Shown: positions 1 to 6,161 of the stretch, piece after piece | How positions within the stretch are numbered: position 1 is the first letter of the stretch | Layout: each line of letters begins with the position of its first letter | Assembly: GCA_020348765.1 (NCBI GenBank) | Contig: CP070753.1 | Location: 840,106 to 848,509 of the forward strand | Length of the DNA stretch: 8,404 bases | Direction: 5' to 3' | Origin: Burkholderiales bacterium | GTDB taxonomy: Bacteria > Pseudomonadota > Gammaproteobacteria > Burkholderiales > Burkholderiaceae_E | Program-made: the position numbers and the translations under genes | The notes under the pieces: model-generated | Database searches by the model: none | What the model was told of the DNA's origin: nothing | What the model saw: only the letters and a program-made list of their open reading frames with translations

Positions 1-506
1 ATGCCGACCTTGCGCGCCAGGTCCACGGTGATGTAGCCGGCACCGGTGACCAGCACCGCGCTCTCGTCCGCGAGGATGTCCTTGAAGGTCTCGATACCCT
101 TCGGATTGCCCTTGGCGACGATGAACGCGTCACCGAACTCACCCATCGGCTCGGCGAACGCGGCGTTCTTGCAGCGCTTGGGCGTGATGTACATGCCGCC
201 GGTGATGATGTCGAAGCGACCTGCGTTCAACCCCGGGATCAGCGATCCCCACTCGGTGACCACCGGCTCGATGTTCGTGAATCCCATCTTCGCGAGCACG
301 CCCAGCGCGTGCGCATTGGCGAATCCCAGGGGCTTGTTGTTCTCGCCCGGATAGGCCCAGGGCACTTCGTTCGAGAAGCCGAGCCGGATCGGCTTGCCGC
401 TGCGGGCCCGTTCCATCAGCGATTCGGCACTGGCCGGGGCCGTATGCAGGGCCACCGCGCAGGCTGTCAGCAATCCTGCGACGAAGGCGCGCCGGGTGAT
501 CGTCAT
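1..506 (-). CDS. ehuB: Ectoine/hydroxyectoine ABC transporter substrate-binding protein EhuB (3' end outside window)
   Basis: This is the periplasmic solute-binding protein of the Ehu ABC importer, which takes up ectoine and hydroxyectoine as osmoprotectants or nutrients. The 168 residues present start at the ATG complementary to 504-506, with a strong AGGAGGAA ribosome site complementary to about 513-520. The N-terminus is an export signal: residues 4-9 read TRRAFV, a Tat-like twin-arginine motif at R5-R6, followed by a hydrophobic stretch and an ASA cleavage site near residue 27. The mature part opens with SLMERARSGKPIRLGFSNE and contains EWGSLIPGLNAGRFDIITGG, both of which I recognise as EhuB-specific within the family-3 solute-binding fold. 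In known clusters ehuB is grouped with permease and ATPase genes, so the rest of the operon probably lies to the left, outside the window. What is missing is the C-terminal portion; I see no frameshift in the visible part. Confidence 0.9.
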   Translation of the reverse strand, partial: MTITRRAFVAGLLTACAVALHTAPASAESLMERARSGKPIRLGFSNEVPWAYPGENNKPLGFANAHALGVLAKMGFTNIEPVVTEWGSLIPGLNAGRFDIITGGMYITPKRCKNAAFAEPMGEFGDAFIVAKGNPKGIETFKDILADESAVLVTGAGYITVDLARKVG

Positions 507-705
507 GTCGAGTTCCTCCTTGGGTCGAATGGGGATGGAATCGCTCCGTCGCGGCACCGTCGGGTGCCTGCTACGACGGAACAGAAGCGCGGAACGCGTC
601 TCGGCGCTCCCTGTGTTCTCCTCGGTGAAAAAGCGCTTCAGCGATTGGGACGAGGCTCGGCTCGACCGCCCGTAGCATGTCCCCTGCAGCAGTGCTGCGC
701 GGTTC

Positions 706-734
706 ATGTTACCCCACCCGGCAGGGTCGACCAA
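706..734 (-). promoter_or_regulatory. Candidate sigma70-type promoter for ehuB
   Basis: Read on the minus strand, TTGGTC (complement of 729-734) and TAACAT (complement of 706-711) are separated by exactly 17 bp, a reasonable -35/-10 pair. Transcription would start near 699 and give a leader of about 190 nt before ehuB. The -35 element abuts the tandem repeat that begins at about 736, so the repeat would sit just upstream of RNA polymerase. The assignment rests on pattern matching only, and other weak matches are possible in this region. Confidence 0.3.
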
Positions 735-735
735 C

Positions 736-870
736 CGCGGTGACCAGCTTTGCGGTGGCCAGCTCTCGGGTCGCCAATGCTGCGGTGGCCAGCTCCCGGG
801 TCGCCAATGCTGCGGTGGCCAGCTCTCGGGTCGCCAATGCTGCGGTGGCCCAGTCCTGCAGTGGTCAGCT
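736..870. repeat. 30-bp tandem repeat built from a 15-bp half unit
   Basis: Three full 30-bp units lie at 751-780, 781-810 and 811-840. They are identical except for a T-to-C change at 796. A partial unit follows at 841-850. Each unit starts TGCGGTGGCCAGCT and ends in GTCGCCAATGC. The two 15-bp halves match at about 9 of 15 positions (pattern TnnGGTnGCCAnnnC), so the 30-bp unit probably arose by duplication of a shorter one. Decayed half-copies flank the array: 736-749 and 857-870 each match TGCGGTGGCCAGCT at 12 of 14 positions. There are no unique spacers between units, so it is not a CRISPR array. The function is unknown. Confidence 0.9.
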
Positions 871-997
871 TGAGCCGGGCCGCTCGGGCCGCAGTCGCGG
901 CGCGAGCGGTCGCTGCATCGGCGACAGTCCGCCGGCGCCGCGCGGCAGAGCCCGATCGGGGCGTACGCCTATTCGGGTTGTCGCGGACTCTGCAGCC

Positions 998-1012
998 TAT
1001 CCTTTCAGGATA
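998..1012. promoter_or_regulatory. Palindrome TATCCT-ttc-AGGATA upstream of the DUF3750 gene
   Basis: This is a perfect 6-bp inverted repeat with a 3-nt centre, ending 20 bp before the DUF3750 ATG. It stands out as A/T-containing in a very GC-rich spacer. It could be an operator for a dimeric regulator, or its halves could serve as -10-like elements. The stem is too short, and lacks a T-run, to be a terminator. A chance occurrence cannot be excluded. Confidence 0.3.
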
Positions 1013-1032
1013 CGTCGCCAACGACCAGACCG

Positions 1033-1866
1033 ATGATTCGGCAGCTGCTGAAGTGGACGATCGGGGCGCTGTCCCTGCTGGCCCTGTTGCTGCTCGGTCC
1101 GCTGGCGGTCATCGCCGTCGGCGAGGTCGATCTGGACGGGCACTGGAGCACGGCGAGCCGCGAGAGCACGCACCAGGCGCCCGATCCGCGCGTCGAACAT
1201 CAGGCGGTGATCCACGTCTACGGCGCGCGGGCGTTCAAATGGCGCGGCGCTTTCGGCATTCACACCTGGATCGCCACCAAACGCCGCGGCGCCGATCAAT
1301 ACACGGTGCATCAGGTGCTGGGCTGGCGCGCCTATCGTGGCGGGCGGGCGGTTAGCTCGTTTCCGACCGCATCGCCGGACTTCCGCTGGTTCAACGCTTT
1401 CCCGGAGCTGCTGGCCGAGCGCCGCGGGCCTGGCGTGGACGCGCTGATCGACCGGATCGAAGCAGCAGTCGCGCGCTATCCGTATTCGCGCCAGTACCGG
1501 GTTTGGCCGGGTCCGAACAGCAATACGTTCACCGCGTACATCGCGCGCGAGGTCCCGGAGCTGGTCCTGGACCTGCCGCCGAATGCGCTCGGCAAGGATT
1601 TCCTGCCGAGCGGTAGCCTGCTGGCTCGAGCGCCCAGTGGCACCGGCTACCAGCTCTCGGTGCTCGGCCTGCTGGGGCTGACGCTGGCCTGGGAGGAAGG
1701 CATCGAGCTCAACTTCCTCGGGCTTTCGGCAGGCCTGGACCTGAACGACCTCGGCCTGCGGCTACCCGGCATCGGACGCCTGCCGCTGCTCGATCGAGCG
1801 CCCCGCCCGCAGCCGACGCGGCCCGCGGTCATTCCGGCTGCATGGCCTGCAGCGACTGCTCGATGA
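1033..1866 (+). CDS. DUF3750 family membrane-anchored protein
   Basis: This 277-residue protein has an N-terminal membrane anchor at about residues 8-30 (Leu-rich, preceded by R3 and K7), followed by a domain that probably lies in the periplasm. I recognise it as the DUF3750 family from the blocks around residues 55-100 (HQAVIHVYGARAFKWRGAF, then HTWIATK, then HQVLGWRAYRG), the WPGPNSNTF block at 158-166, and the LRLPGIGRL block at 242-250. No reaction is known for this family and none should be inferred. The ATG is chosen because it sits directly before the hydrophobic anchor; a ribosome site is not obvious. The 3' end overlaps the convergent transaminase gene by 38 bp. The Pro/Ala-rich tail after about residue 250 looks like an extension beyond the family core, with residues 266-277 encoded opposite the end of gabT. 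Confidence 0.85.
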   Translation: MIRQLLKWTIGALSLLALLLLGPLAVIAVGEVDLDGHWSTASRESTHQAPDPRVEHQAVIHVYGARAFKWRGAFGIHTWIATKRRGADQYTVHQVLGWRAYRGGRAVSSFPTASPDFRWFNAFPELLAERRGPGVDALIDRIEAAVARYPYSRQYRVWPGPNSNTFTAYIAREVPELVLDLPPNALGKDFLPSGSLLARAPSGTGYQLSVLGLLGLTLAWEEGIELNFLGLSAGLDLNDLGLRLPGIGRLPLLDRAPRPQPTRPAVIPAAWPAATAR

Positions 1867-3145
1867 TGTCCAGACCTTCTTCGAGTTGCGCATCCGGGAT
1901 CGTCAGCGGGACCATGACCCGCAACACGTTCCCGTAGGATCCGCACAGCAGCAGCAGCAGGCCGCGGCGCGCCGCCTCGTCCTTCAGCGCATTCGCGATG
2001 CCGGCCGCCGGGCGCGCCGGGTCGCCGTCCTGGCAGAACTCGACCGCGGTCATCGCGCCCAGGCCGCGGACCTCGGCAATGCACGGGAATCGCTCACGCA
2101 TGCGCTCGAAGCGCTCTCGCATTCGCGTCCCGAGCCGCATCGCGCGCGTGCACAGGTCCTCGTCCTGCACCACGTCCAGCACGGCCAGCGCGGCGGCCAC
2201 CGCCGGCGCATTGCCGGCATAGGTCGAGCCCAGTCCTCCCGGATCGGCCGCATCCATCACGTCCGCCTTGCCGACCACGGCGGCCACGGTCAGGCCGCCG
2301 CCCAGACCCTTGGCGAGCGTGATGATGTCCGGCTCGACCTCGTAGTGCTCGACCGCGAACAGCTTGCCGCACCGGGCGATGCCGGTCTGCACTTCGTCGA
2401 CCACCAGCAGGATGCCGTGCGCGTCGCACAGCGCGCGCAATCGCTTCAGGAACCCGAGCGGGGCCGGAATGTAGCCGCCCTCGCCCTGCACCGGCTCGAC
2501 CACGATCGCCGCGACCCGGCTGGCCTCGATGCTGTACTTGAACAGGCGCTCGATGGCCTCGATCGAGTCGTCTTCGGAGATGCCGTGCAGCGCGTGCGGA
2601 AACGGTGCGTGGTGGATCTCGGCCGGAAACGGCCCGAACTTGACCTTGTAGGGCGCCACCTTGCCGGTCAGGGCCATGCCGAACATCGTGCGCCCGTGGA
2701 AGCCGCCGCCGAACGCGATGATTCCGGAGCGGCCGGTCGCGGCGCGCGCGATCTTCACCGCATTCTCGACCGCTTCGGCACCGGTATTGAGCAGGAACGA
2801 TTTCTTGGGTGTCGCCCCCGGAGCGATCGCATTCAGCCGCTCGCACAGCGCCAGGTACGGCTCGTAGGCGACGACCTGAAAGCAGGTGTGCGTGAACCGG
2901 TCCAGCTGCGCATGCGCCGCGGCCATCACCCGCGGATGACAGTGCCCGGTGTTCTCGACCGCGATTCCGGCGCAGATGTCTAGCCAGCGACGTCCTTCGA
3001 CGTCCCACAGCTCGGCATTGTCCGCGCGCGCCGCGAAGACGGCATGTGCCTGACCCACGCCACGCGGCATCGCCGCCTGCCGGCGCACCATCAGCGCGGC
3101 ATTGTTCGCGCTCTCCAGGATCGCCTTTTCGACCGGCTGGTTCAT
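1829..3145 (-). CDS. gabT: GabT-like 4-aminobutyrate/omega-amino acid transaminase (class III, PLP)
   Basis: This is a full-length (438 aa) class III PLP-dependent aminotransferase. Enzymes of this type move the omega-amino group of GABA or a related amine to 2-oxoglutarate in the cytoplasm. Visible hallmarks are the cofactor phosphate loop TGAEAVENA (121-129), GFHGRT (148-153), EPVQGEGGY (217-225), the pyridine-binding Asp in VVDEVQTG (D250), the Schiff-base lysine in LAKGLGGG (K279) and GSTYAGN (306-312). The start at the ATG complementary to 3143-3145 has an AGGAGA ribosome site. The gene is divergent from a MocR-type regulator, the usual arrangement for GabR-like control of gabT. Substrate specificity within this family is hard to read from sequence: 2,4-diaminobutyrate (DoeD-type, ectoine breakdown), 5-aminovalerate or putrescine-derived amines are alternatives. 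The 3' end overlaps the DUF3750 gene, leaving no room for an intergenic terminator. Confidence 0.88.
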   Translation of the reverse strand: MNQPVEKAILESANNAALMVRRQAAMPRGVGQAHAVFAARADNAELWDVEGRRWLDICAGIAVENTGHCHPRVMAAAHAQLDRFTHTCFQVVAYEPYLALCERLNAIAPGATPKKSFLLNTGAEAVENAVKIARAATGRSGIIAFGGGFHGRTMFGMALTGKVAPYKVKFGPFPAEIHHAPFPHALHGISEDDSIEAIERLFKYSIEASRVAAIVVEPVQGEGGYIPAPLGFLKRLRALCDAHGILLVVDEVQTGIARCGKLFAVEHYEVEPDIITLAKGLGGGLTVAAVVGKADVMDAADPGGLGSTYAGNAPAVAAALAVLDVVQDEDLCTRAMRLGTRMRERFERMRERFPCIAEVRGLGAMTAVEFCQDGDPARPAAGIANALKDEAARRGLLLLLCGSYGNVLRVMVPLTIPDAQLEEGLDIIEQSLQAMQPE

Positions 3146-3185
3146 GACTGGTCTCCTGTTCCGTAGAGAAGGACTTGCGTCATCG

Positions 3186-3216
3186 GAAGGGCGTACGTGT
3201 CAGAAGGACGTACGTG
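3186..3216. promoter_or_regulatory. Direct repeat GAAGGrCGTACGTG x2 in the gabT/mocR divergent region
   Basis: Two 14-bp copies at 3186-3199 and 3203-3216 differ at one base (GAAGGGCGTACGTG and GAAGGACGTACGTG) and are spaced 17 bp start to start. Each contains the self-complementary core CGTACG; in the second copy it extends to ACGTACGT. Direct repeats in a divergent promoter are the known type of target for MocR/GabR regulators, which bind with two winged-helix domains per dimer. The pair lies 41 bp from the gabT start, so it could overlap the gabT promoter or its early transcript. Binding by the adjacent regulator is inferred. Confidence 0.5.
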
Positions 3217-3255
3217 CGCACATCACTGTATTCCGGAAATGGCCTTCTGGTCACT

Positions 3256-3286
3256 CCAATTCCATCTGATACCATGAAACCAATTC
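3256..3286. promoter_or_regulatory. Second repeat cluster in front of the mocR-type gene
   Basis: CCAATTC occurs twice exactly, at 3256-3262 and 3280-3286. Between and overlapping these copies are ATTCCAT (3259-3265) and ATACCAT (3269-3275), spaced exactly 10 bp, or one helical turn. ATACCA is the core reported for the direct repeats bound by Bacillus GabR, the prototype of this regulator class. The cluster ends 13 bp before the regulator's ATG, so it would suit autoregulation. The mocR ribosome site GGAG (3290-3293) follows immediately. The match to the GabR core may be coincidental. Confidence 0.4.
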
Positions 3287-3299
3287 GCCGGAGTGCGCG

Positions 3300-4805
3300 A
3301 TGGACGACCGCTTGGCCGCGGAACTGATCCGCCGGCTGTTCGAACTCGAACCCCGGTCGCACGGGGTGCAGCGGCGGCTGTACCTTGCGCTCCGGCACGC
3401 GGTGCTGCGCGTAGAGCTGCCCGGCGGGGCCGCGCTGCCGGCGAGCCGCATGCTGAGCGCCGAGCTCGGCATCGGTCGCAGCACGGTCGTGCGCGTGTAC
3501 GAGCAGCTGCTGGCCGAAGGTTACCTGCGCAGCGCCACCGGTTCGGGAACCTTCGTCTCGGACTCGCTTCGCATGCGCCGGCCGAGCGCAGGCCGCTCGA
3601 CCGCCTCGATGCATGCGCGCACCGGTCTTTCGACCCGGGGAAGCCGCATTGCCGCCCAGGCCGGCAGCAGCCCGTTCCAGGCCGGGGCGTTCGTGCCGGG
3701 CGTGCCCGATGTCAGCCACTTCCCGTTCGCGATCTGGCGCCGGCTGGTGGCGCGGCAGATCCGACACGAGCGGCGCCAGCTTGCACACTACGGTTTCGGC
3801 GGCTACGGGCCGCTGCGGCAGGCGCTGGCCGAGTATCTGCGTGTGACGCGCATGATGTCGGTGAGGCCGCAGCAGATCCTGATCCTGAACGGCGCGCACC
3901 AGGCGATCGACCTGTGCGCACGGATGCTGTGCGACGAAGGCGACTCTGTGTGGATGGAGGATCCGGGCTACTGGGGTGCGCGCAGCGTGCTGGACGCTTG
4001 CGGCCTGAGCATCGATCCGGTTGCGGTCGACGAGCAGGGCATGGACGCCTCGGCGGCGCTCGAGCCGTCAGCGCCGCGCCTGATCTTCGTGTCCCCGTCG
4101 AGCCAGTACCCGACCGGCGTCGTCATGTCGCTCGAGCGCCGCCTGCACCTGCTCGAACGCGCCCGCGCGGCGGGCGCCTGGATCATCGAGGACGACTATG
4201 ACAACGAGCTCCGCTATCACCCACATGCCGTGGGCTCGCTGTTCGGTCTCGACCCCGGACAGAAGGTGATCTATGTCCGCACGTTCAGCAAGGTGATGTT
4301 CCCGGGGCTGCGGCTGGCCTATCTGGTGGTGCCGGAACGGCTGGTCGACCCGTTCGCGCGGGGCAACGCCGAGCTCTATCGTGAGGGGCGCATGATCGAA
4401 CAGGCGGCGATGGCCGAGTTCATCGATGCCGGCCACTTCACGCGCCACCTGCGCCGCATGCGTGGGCTCTACCAGGAAAGACGCGACCGGCTGAGCGAGG
4501 CCATCGAGTCGCGACTGGGCGGGCTGGTCGTGACCCACGGCGGTCAGGCGGGGCTGCACCTGCTGTACCGGTTCACGCGCGAACTGGACGACGCGGCACT
4601 GGCCGACCGGACCCTGCGCGAAGGCATCGTCTTCCGGCCGCTGACGCTGTACTACCGGGACCCGGCACGCGGTGCACCGGGGATGAACCTCGGGTTCGCG
4701 GCGGTGCCGGTCGAGCGGATGGCGCCGGCCGTGGACGTACTGGCGGGCGCGATCGAGGCCGAGCTGCAACGGGCACCCAGGCATCGGACGCGAAGCGGCG
4801 GGTGA
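3300..4805 (+). CDS. MocR/GabR-type transcriptional regulator (winged helix plus aminotransferase-like domain)
   Basis: This 501-residue protein fuses a GntR-family winged-helix DNA-binding domain (about residues 22-88, including LPASRMLSAELGIGRSTVVR and the wing GYLRSATGSGTF) to a class I aminotransferase-like domain (about 125-490) used as an effector sensor. Cofactor-site motifs are present: HYGFGGYGPLRQALAEYL (163-180), SPSSQYPTG (265-273), EDDYDNELRY (297-306) and the PLP lysine in TFSKVMFPGLR (K331). The region between domains (about 90-125) is a Ser/Arg-rich linker. The ATG has a GGAG site 6 nt upstream. It is divergent from the gabT-like gene, so the likely role is amine-dependent control of gabT and of itself. 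The ectoine regulator EnuR is a member of the same class and ehuB lies about 2.8 kb away, so EnuR is an alternative identity. I cannot separate GabR-like from EnuR-like by eye, hence no symbol. Confidence 0.9.
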   Translation: MDDRLAAELIRRLFELEPRSHGVQRRLYLALRHAVLRVELPGGAALPASRMLSAELGIGRSTVVRVYEQLLAEGYLRSATGSGTFVSDSLRMRRPSAGRSTASMHARTGLSTRGSRIAAQAGSSPFQAGAFVPGVPDVSHFPFAIWRRLVARQIRHERRQLAHYGFGGYGPLRQALAEYLRVTRMMSVRPQQILILNGAHQAIDLCARMLCDEGDSVWMEDPGYWGARSVLDACGLSIDPVAVDEQGMDASAALEPSAPRLIFVSPSSQYPTGVVMSLERRLHLLERARAAGAWIIEDDYDNELRYHPHAVGSLFGLDPGQKVIYVRTFSKVMFPGLRLAYLVVPERLVDPFARGNAELYREGRMIEQAAMAEFIDAGHFTRHLRRMRGLYQERRDRLSEAIESRLGGLVVTHGGQAGLHLLYRFTRELDDAALADRTLREGIVFRPLTLYYRDPARGAPGMNLGFAAVPVERMAPAVDVLAGAIEAELQRAPRHRTRSGG

Positions 4806-4812
4806 GAACGGT

Positions 4813-4938
4813 GCCGATTGCGCGGGGCCGTTGCGAAGGCGCCAATGCCGCTGAGCCGATGCCGCTGAGCCAATGCGACCGCGCCAATGCCGCGGCGCCA
4901 ATGCCGCGGGGCCGATGCCGCGGTGCCAATGCCTCGGC
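4813..4938. repeat. Nine-unit 14-bp tandem repeat, consensus GCCRATGCCGCGGn
   Basis: Units start at 4813, 4827, 4841, 4855, 4869, 4883, 4897, 4911 and 4925, with a perfect 14-bp period and no insertions or deletions. Examples are GCCAATGCCGCTGA (4841), GCCGATGCCGCTGA (4855), GCCAATGCCGCGGG (4897) and GCCGATGCCGCGGT (4911). The first two and the fifth are the most diverged. The array starts 7 bp after the regulator's stop codon and ends about 150 bp before the nitrilase gene, so it fills nearly half of the 285-bp spacer. From 4939 to about 5000 I see only GC-rich sequence, with no terminator that has a convincing stem and T-run. Since 14 is not a multiple of 3, the array is unlikely to be selected as protein. 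Confidence 0.92.
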
Positions 4939-5013
4939 CACGCGCGCGGCCGCCCGAGCGCCGGCTCTAGCTGCACGCTATCGCGCATCGCGAAACGGAC
5001 GATGGGTGTTCCC

Positions 5014-5022
5014 TGCTATCTT
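5014..5022 (+). promoter_or_regulatory. Candidate extended -10 promoter for the nitrilase/ATP-grasp/Ntn operon
   Basis: TGCTATCTT resembles an extended -10 element (TG, one base, then TATCTT) and lies in a locally AT-richer patch (about 5005-5070) that contrasts with the repeat array before it. I find no good -35 box 16-18 bp upstream, which is tolerable for extended -10 promoters. Transcription would begin near 5029, giving a leader of about 60 nt with the GGAG ribosome site at 5080-5083. Confidence 0.25.
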
Positions 5023-5090
5023 ATTGATTGACCGAGGCAACCGCGCACCTGCGCAAACTGCATGAATTCAAGCAAACCCGGAGAGCCCGA

Positions 5091-6161
5091 ATGATTCCGT
5101 TTGCGATCGCCGGCATCCAGATGAACGTGTCGGCGCAGCAGGAGAACATCACTGCGATGGGGCACAAACTGGACGTGCTGATGGCGCGCTTTCCGTGGGT
5201 GCAGATGGTGCTGTTCAGCGAGCTTTGCGCGCTGGGGCCGTCGCCGCAGCATGCGCAGCCTGCGGGCGGGCCGGCCGAGCAGGCTTTCTGCCGCATGGCC
5301 GCACACCACGGACTGTGGCTGATTCCCGGTTCGATCTTCGAGCGCAGCGGCGACGACGTCTTCAACATGACGCCGGTGATCAGCCCGGATGGCGTCGTCG
5401 TGGCACGCTACCGCAAGATGTTCCCGTTCCAGCCCTACGAGACCGGCATCCGGCCCGGCACCGAGTTCTGCGTGTTCGACGTGCCCGAGGTGGGCCGCTT
5501 CGGTGTGTCGATCTGCTACGACATGTGGTTTCCGGAGACCACGCGCACGCTGGTCGCGATGGGCGCCGAGGTGATCCTGCACCCGACCATGACCGACACG
5601 ATCGATCGCGACGTCGAACTGCCGATCGCTCGGGCCAACGCGACGATCAACCAGTGCTATTTCTTCGACATCAACGGGGTCGGCGATTGCGGCACCGGGC
5701 GCTCGGTCATCGTCGGGCCTTCCGGCTACGTGATCCACGAGGCCGGGGGCGGCGAGGAGACCATGCCGGTCGAGATCGACCTGTCGCGGGTGCGGCGCGA
5801 GCGCGAGGTCGGAATCCGCGGGCTCGGCCAGACCCTGAAGAGCTTTCGCGACCGGCCGGTCGAGTTCCCGGTCTATCAGCGCAGCGCCGAGACCGAGTCC
5901 TATCTCGATCGACTCGGCCCCCTGATCAAACCGACGCGCAATACGCGCGCTGGCGTCCCACTGCCCTCGCCGGGTGCCATGGGCGCGAGCGGCACCGAAC
6001 CGTGGACGGCGCCCGAGGACGGTGCCAGGCTGGCAGCGGCGAGCATGCCGGAGGGCGGGTTCGCTGCGCCTGGCGATGGCGGCGCAGCCGGCGCCGCTTT
6101 GGGCGAGCCCCTCGGCGCGGGCGGCCCGGGCGCGCCCGCCGGCGGGCCGGCGATTTTCTGA
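5091..6161 (+). CDS. Nitrilase-superfamily carbon-nitrogen hydrolase (amidase-like)
   Basis: This 356-residue enzyme of the nitrilase superfamily hydrolyses, or transfers, an amide-type C-N bond through a Glu-Lys-Cys site. The three residues are visible: E44 in LFSELCALG, K109 in YRKMFPFQPYE and the nucleophile C142 in SICYDMWFPE. Later conserved blocks are HPTMTD (164-169), ARANATINQCYF (180-191) and GRSVIVGPSG (203-212). The YRKMFPFQPYE and CYDMWFPE contexts suggest an amidase or formamidase-like branch rather than a true nitrilase. The substrate is unknown. The ATG at 5091 is preferred because GGAG lies 7 nt upstream; an in-frame TTG at 5028 lacks such support. The core ends near residue 285. 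About 70 Gly/Ala/Pro-rich residues follow, which is unusual for the family. It is the first gene of a probable operon with the ATP-grasp and Ntn-hydrolase genes. Confidence 0.88.
   Translation: MIPFAIAGIQMNVSAQQENITAMGHKLDVLMARFPWVQMVLFSELCALGPSPQHAQPAGGPAEQAFCRMAAHHGLWLIPGSIFERSGDDVFNMTPVISPDGVVVARYRKMFPFQPYETGIRPGTEFCVFDVPEVGRFGVSICYDMWFPETTRTLVAMGAEVILHPTMTDTIDRDVELPIARANATINQCYFFDINGVGDCGTGRSVIVGPSGYVIHEAGGGEETMPVEIDLSRVRREREVGIRGLGQTLKSFRDRPVEFPVYQRSAETESYLDRLGPLIKPTRNTRAGVPLPSPGAMGASGTEPWTAPEDGARLAAASMPEGGFAAPGDGGAAGAALGEPLGAGGPGAPAGGPAIF

Larger units (their letters stand above)
507..1032. other. Intergenic spacer between divergent ehuB and the DUF3750 gene
   Basis: I see no convincing gene in this 526-bp spacer. 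Open frames cross it on both strands, but they consist of translated repeats (for example a recurring RWPALGSPML-type peptide) and have no family resemblance or ribosome sites. It contains the ehuB ribosome site and leader at the left, an AAGCGCTT palindrome at 631-638, the candidate ehuB promoter (706-734), the tandem repeat (736-870), and a 15-bp palindrome close to the DUF3750 start. The part from about 871 to 990 is very GC-rich with no feature I can name. Confidence 0.7.

Noticed and set aside
46..743. Plus-strand open frames across ehuB and its leader
   Set aside because: They are antisense shadows of ehuB or run through its promoter region, with no recognisable product.
751..850. 30-bp repeats considered as a CRISPR array
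   Set aside because: The units abut directly with no unique spacers, and no cas genes are in view.
704..1355. Overlapping open frames on both strands across the 30-bp repeat and into the DUF3750 gene
   Set aside because: The 30-bp period keeps every frame open. The peptides are translated repeats, and the downstream part is a shadow of the DUF3750 gene.
4939..4975. Possible terminator hairpins after the regulator (CGGCC...GGCCG and GAGC...GCTC)
   Set aside because: The stems are only 4-5 bp and no T-run follows, so an intrinsic terminator is not supported.
4068..4988. Minus-strand open frame covering the 14-bp array and the end of the regulator
   Set aside because: It is antisense to a well-supported MocR-type gene, and its start region is only translated repeat.
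5028..5090. Upstream TTG start for the nitrilase-like gene, adding 21 residues
   Set aside because: The ATG at 5091 has a well-placed GGAG site, and the family fold begins directly at that Met (IPFAIAGIQMNV). The upstream part overlaps the likely promoter and leader.
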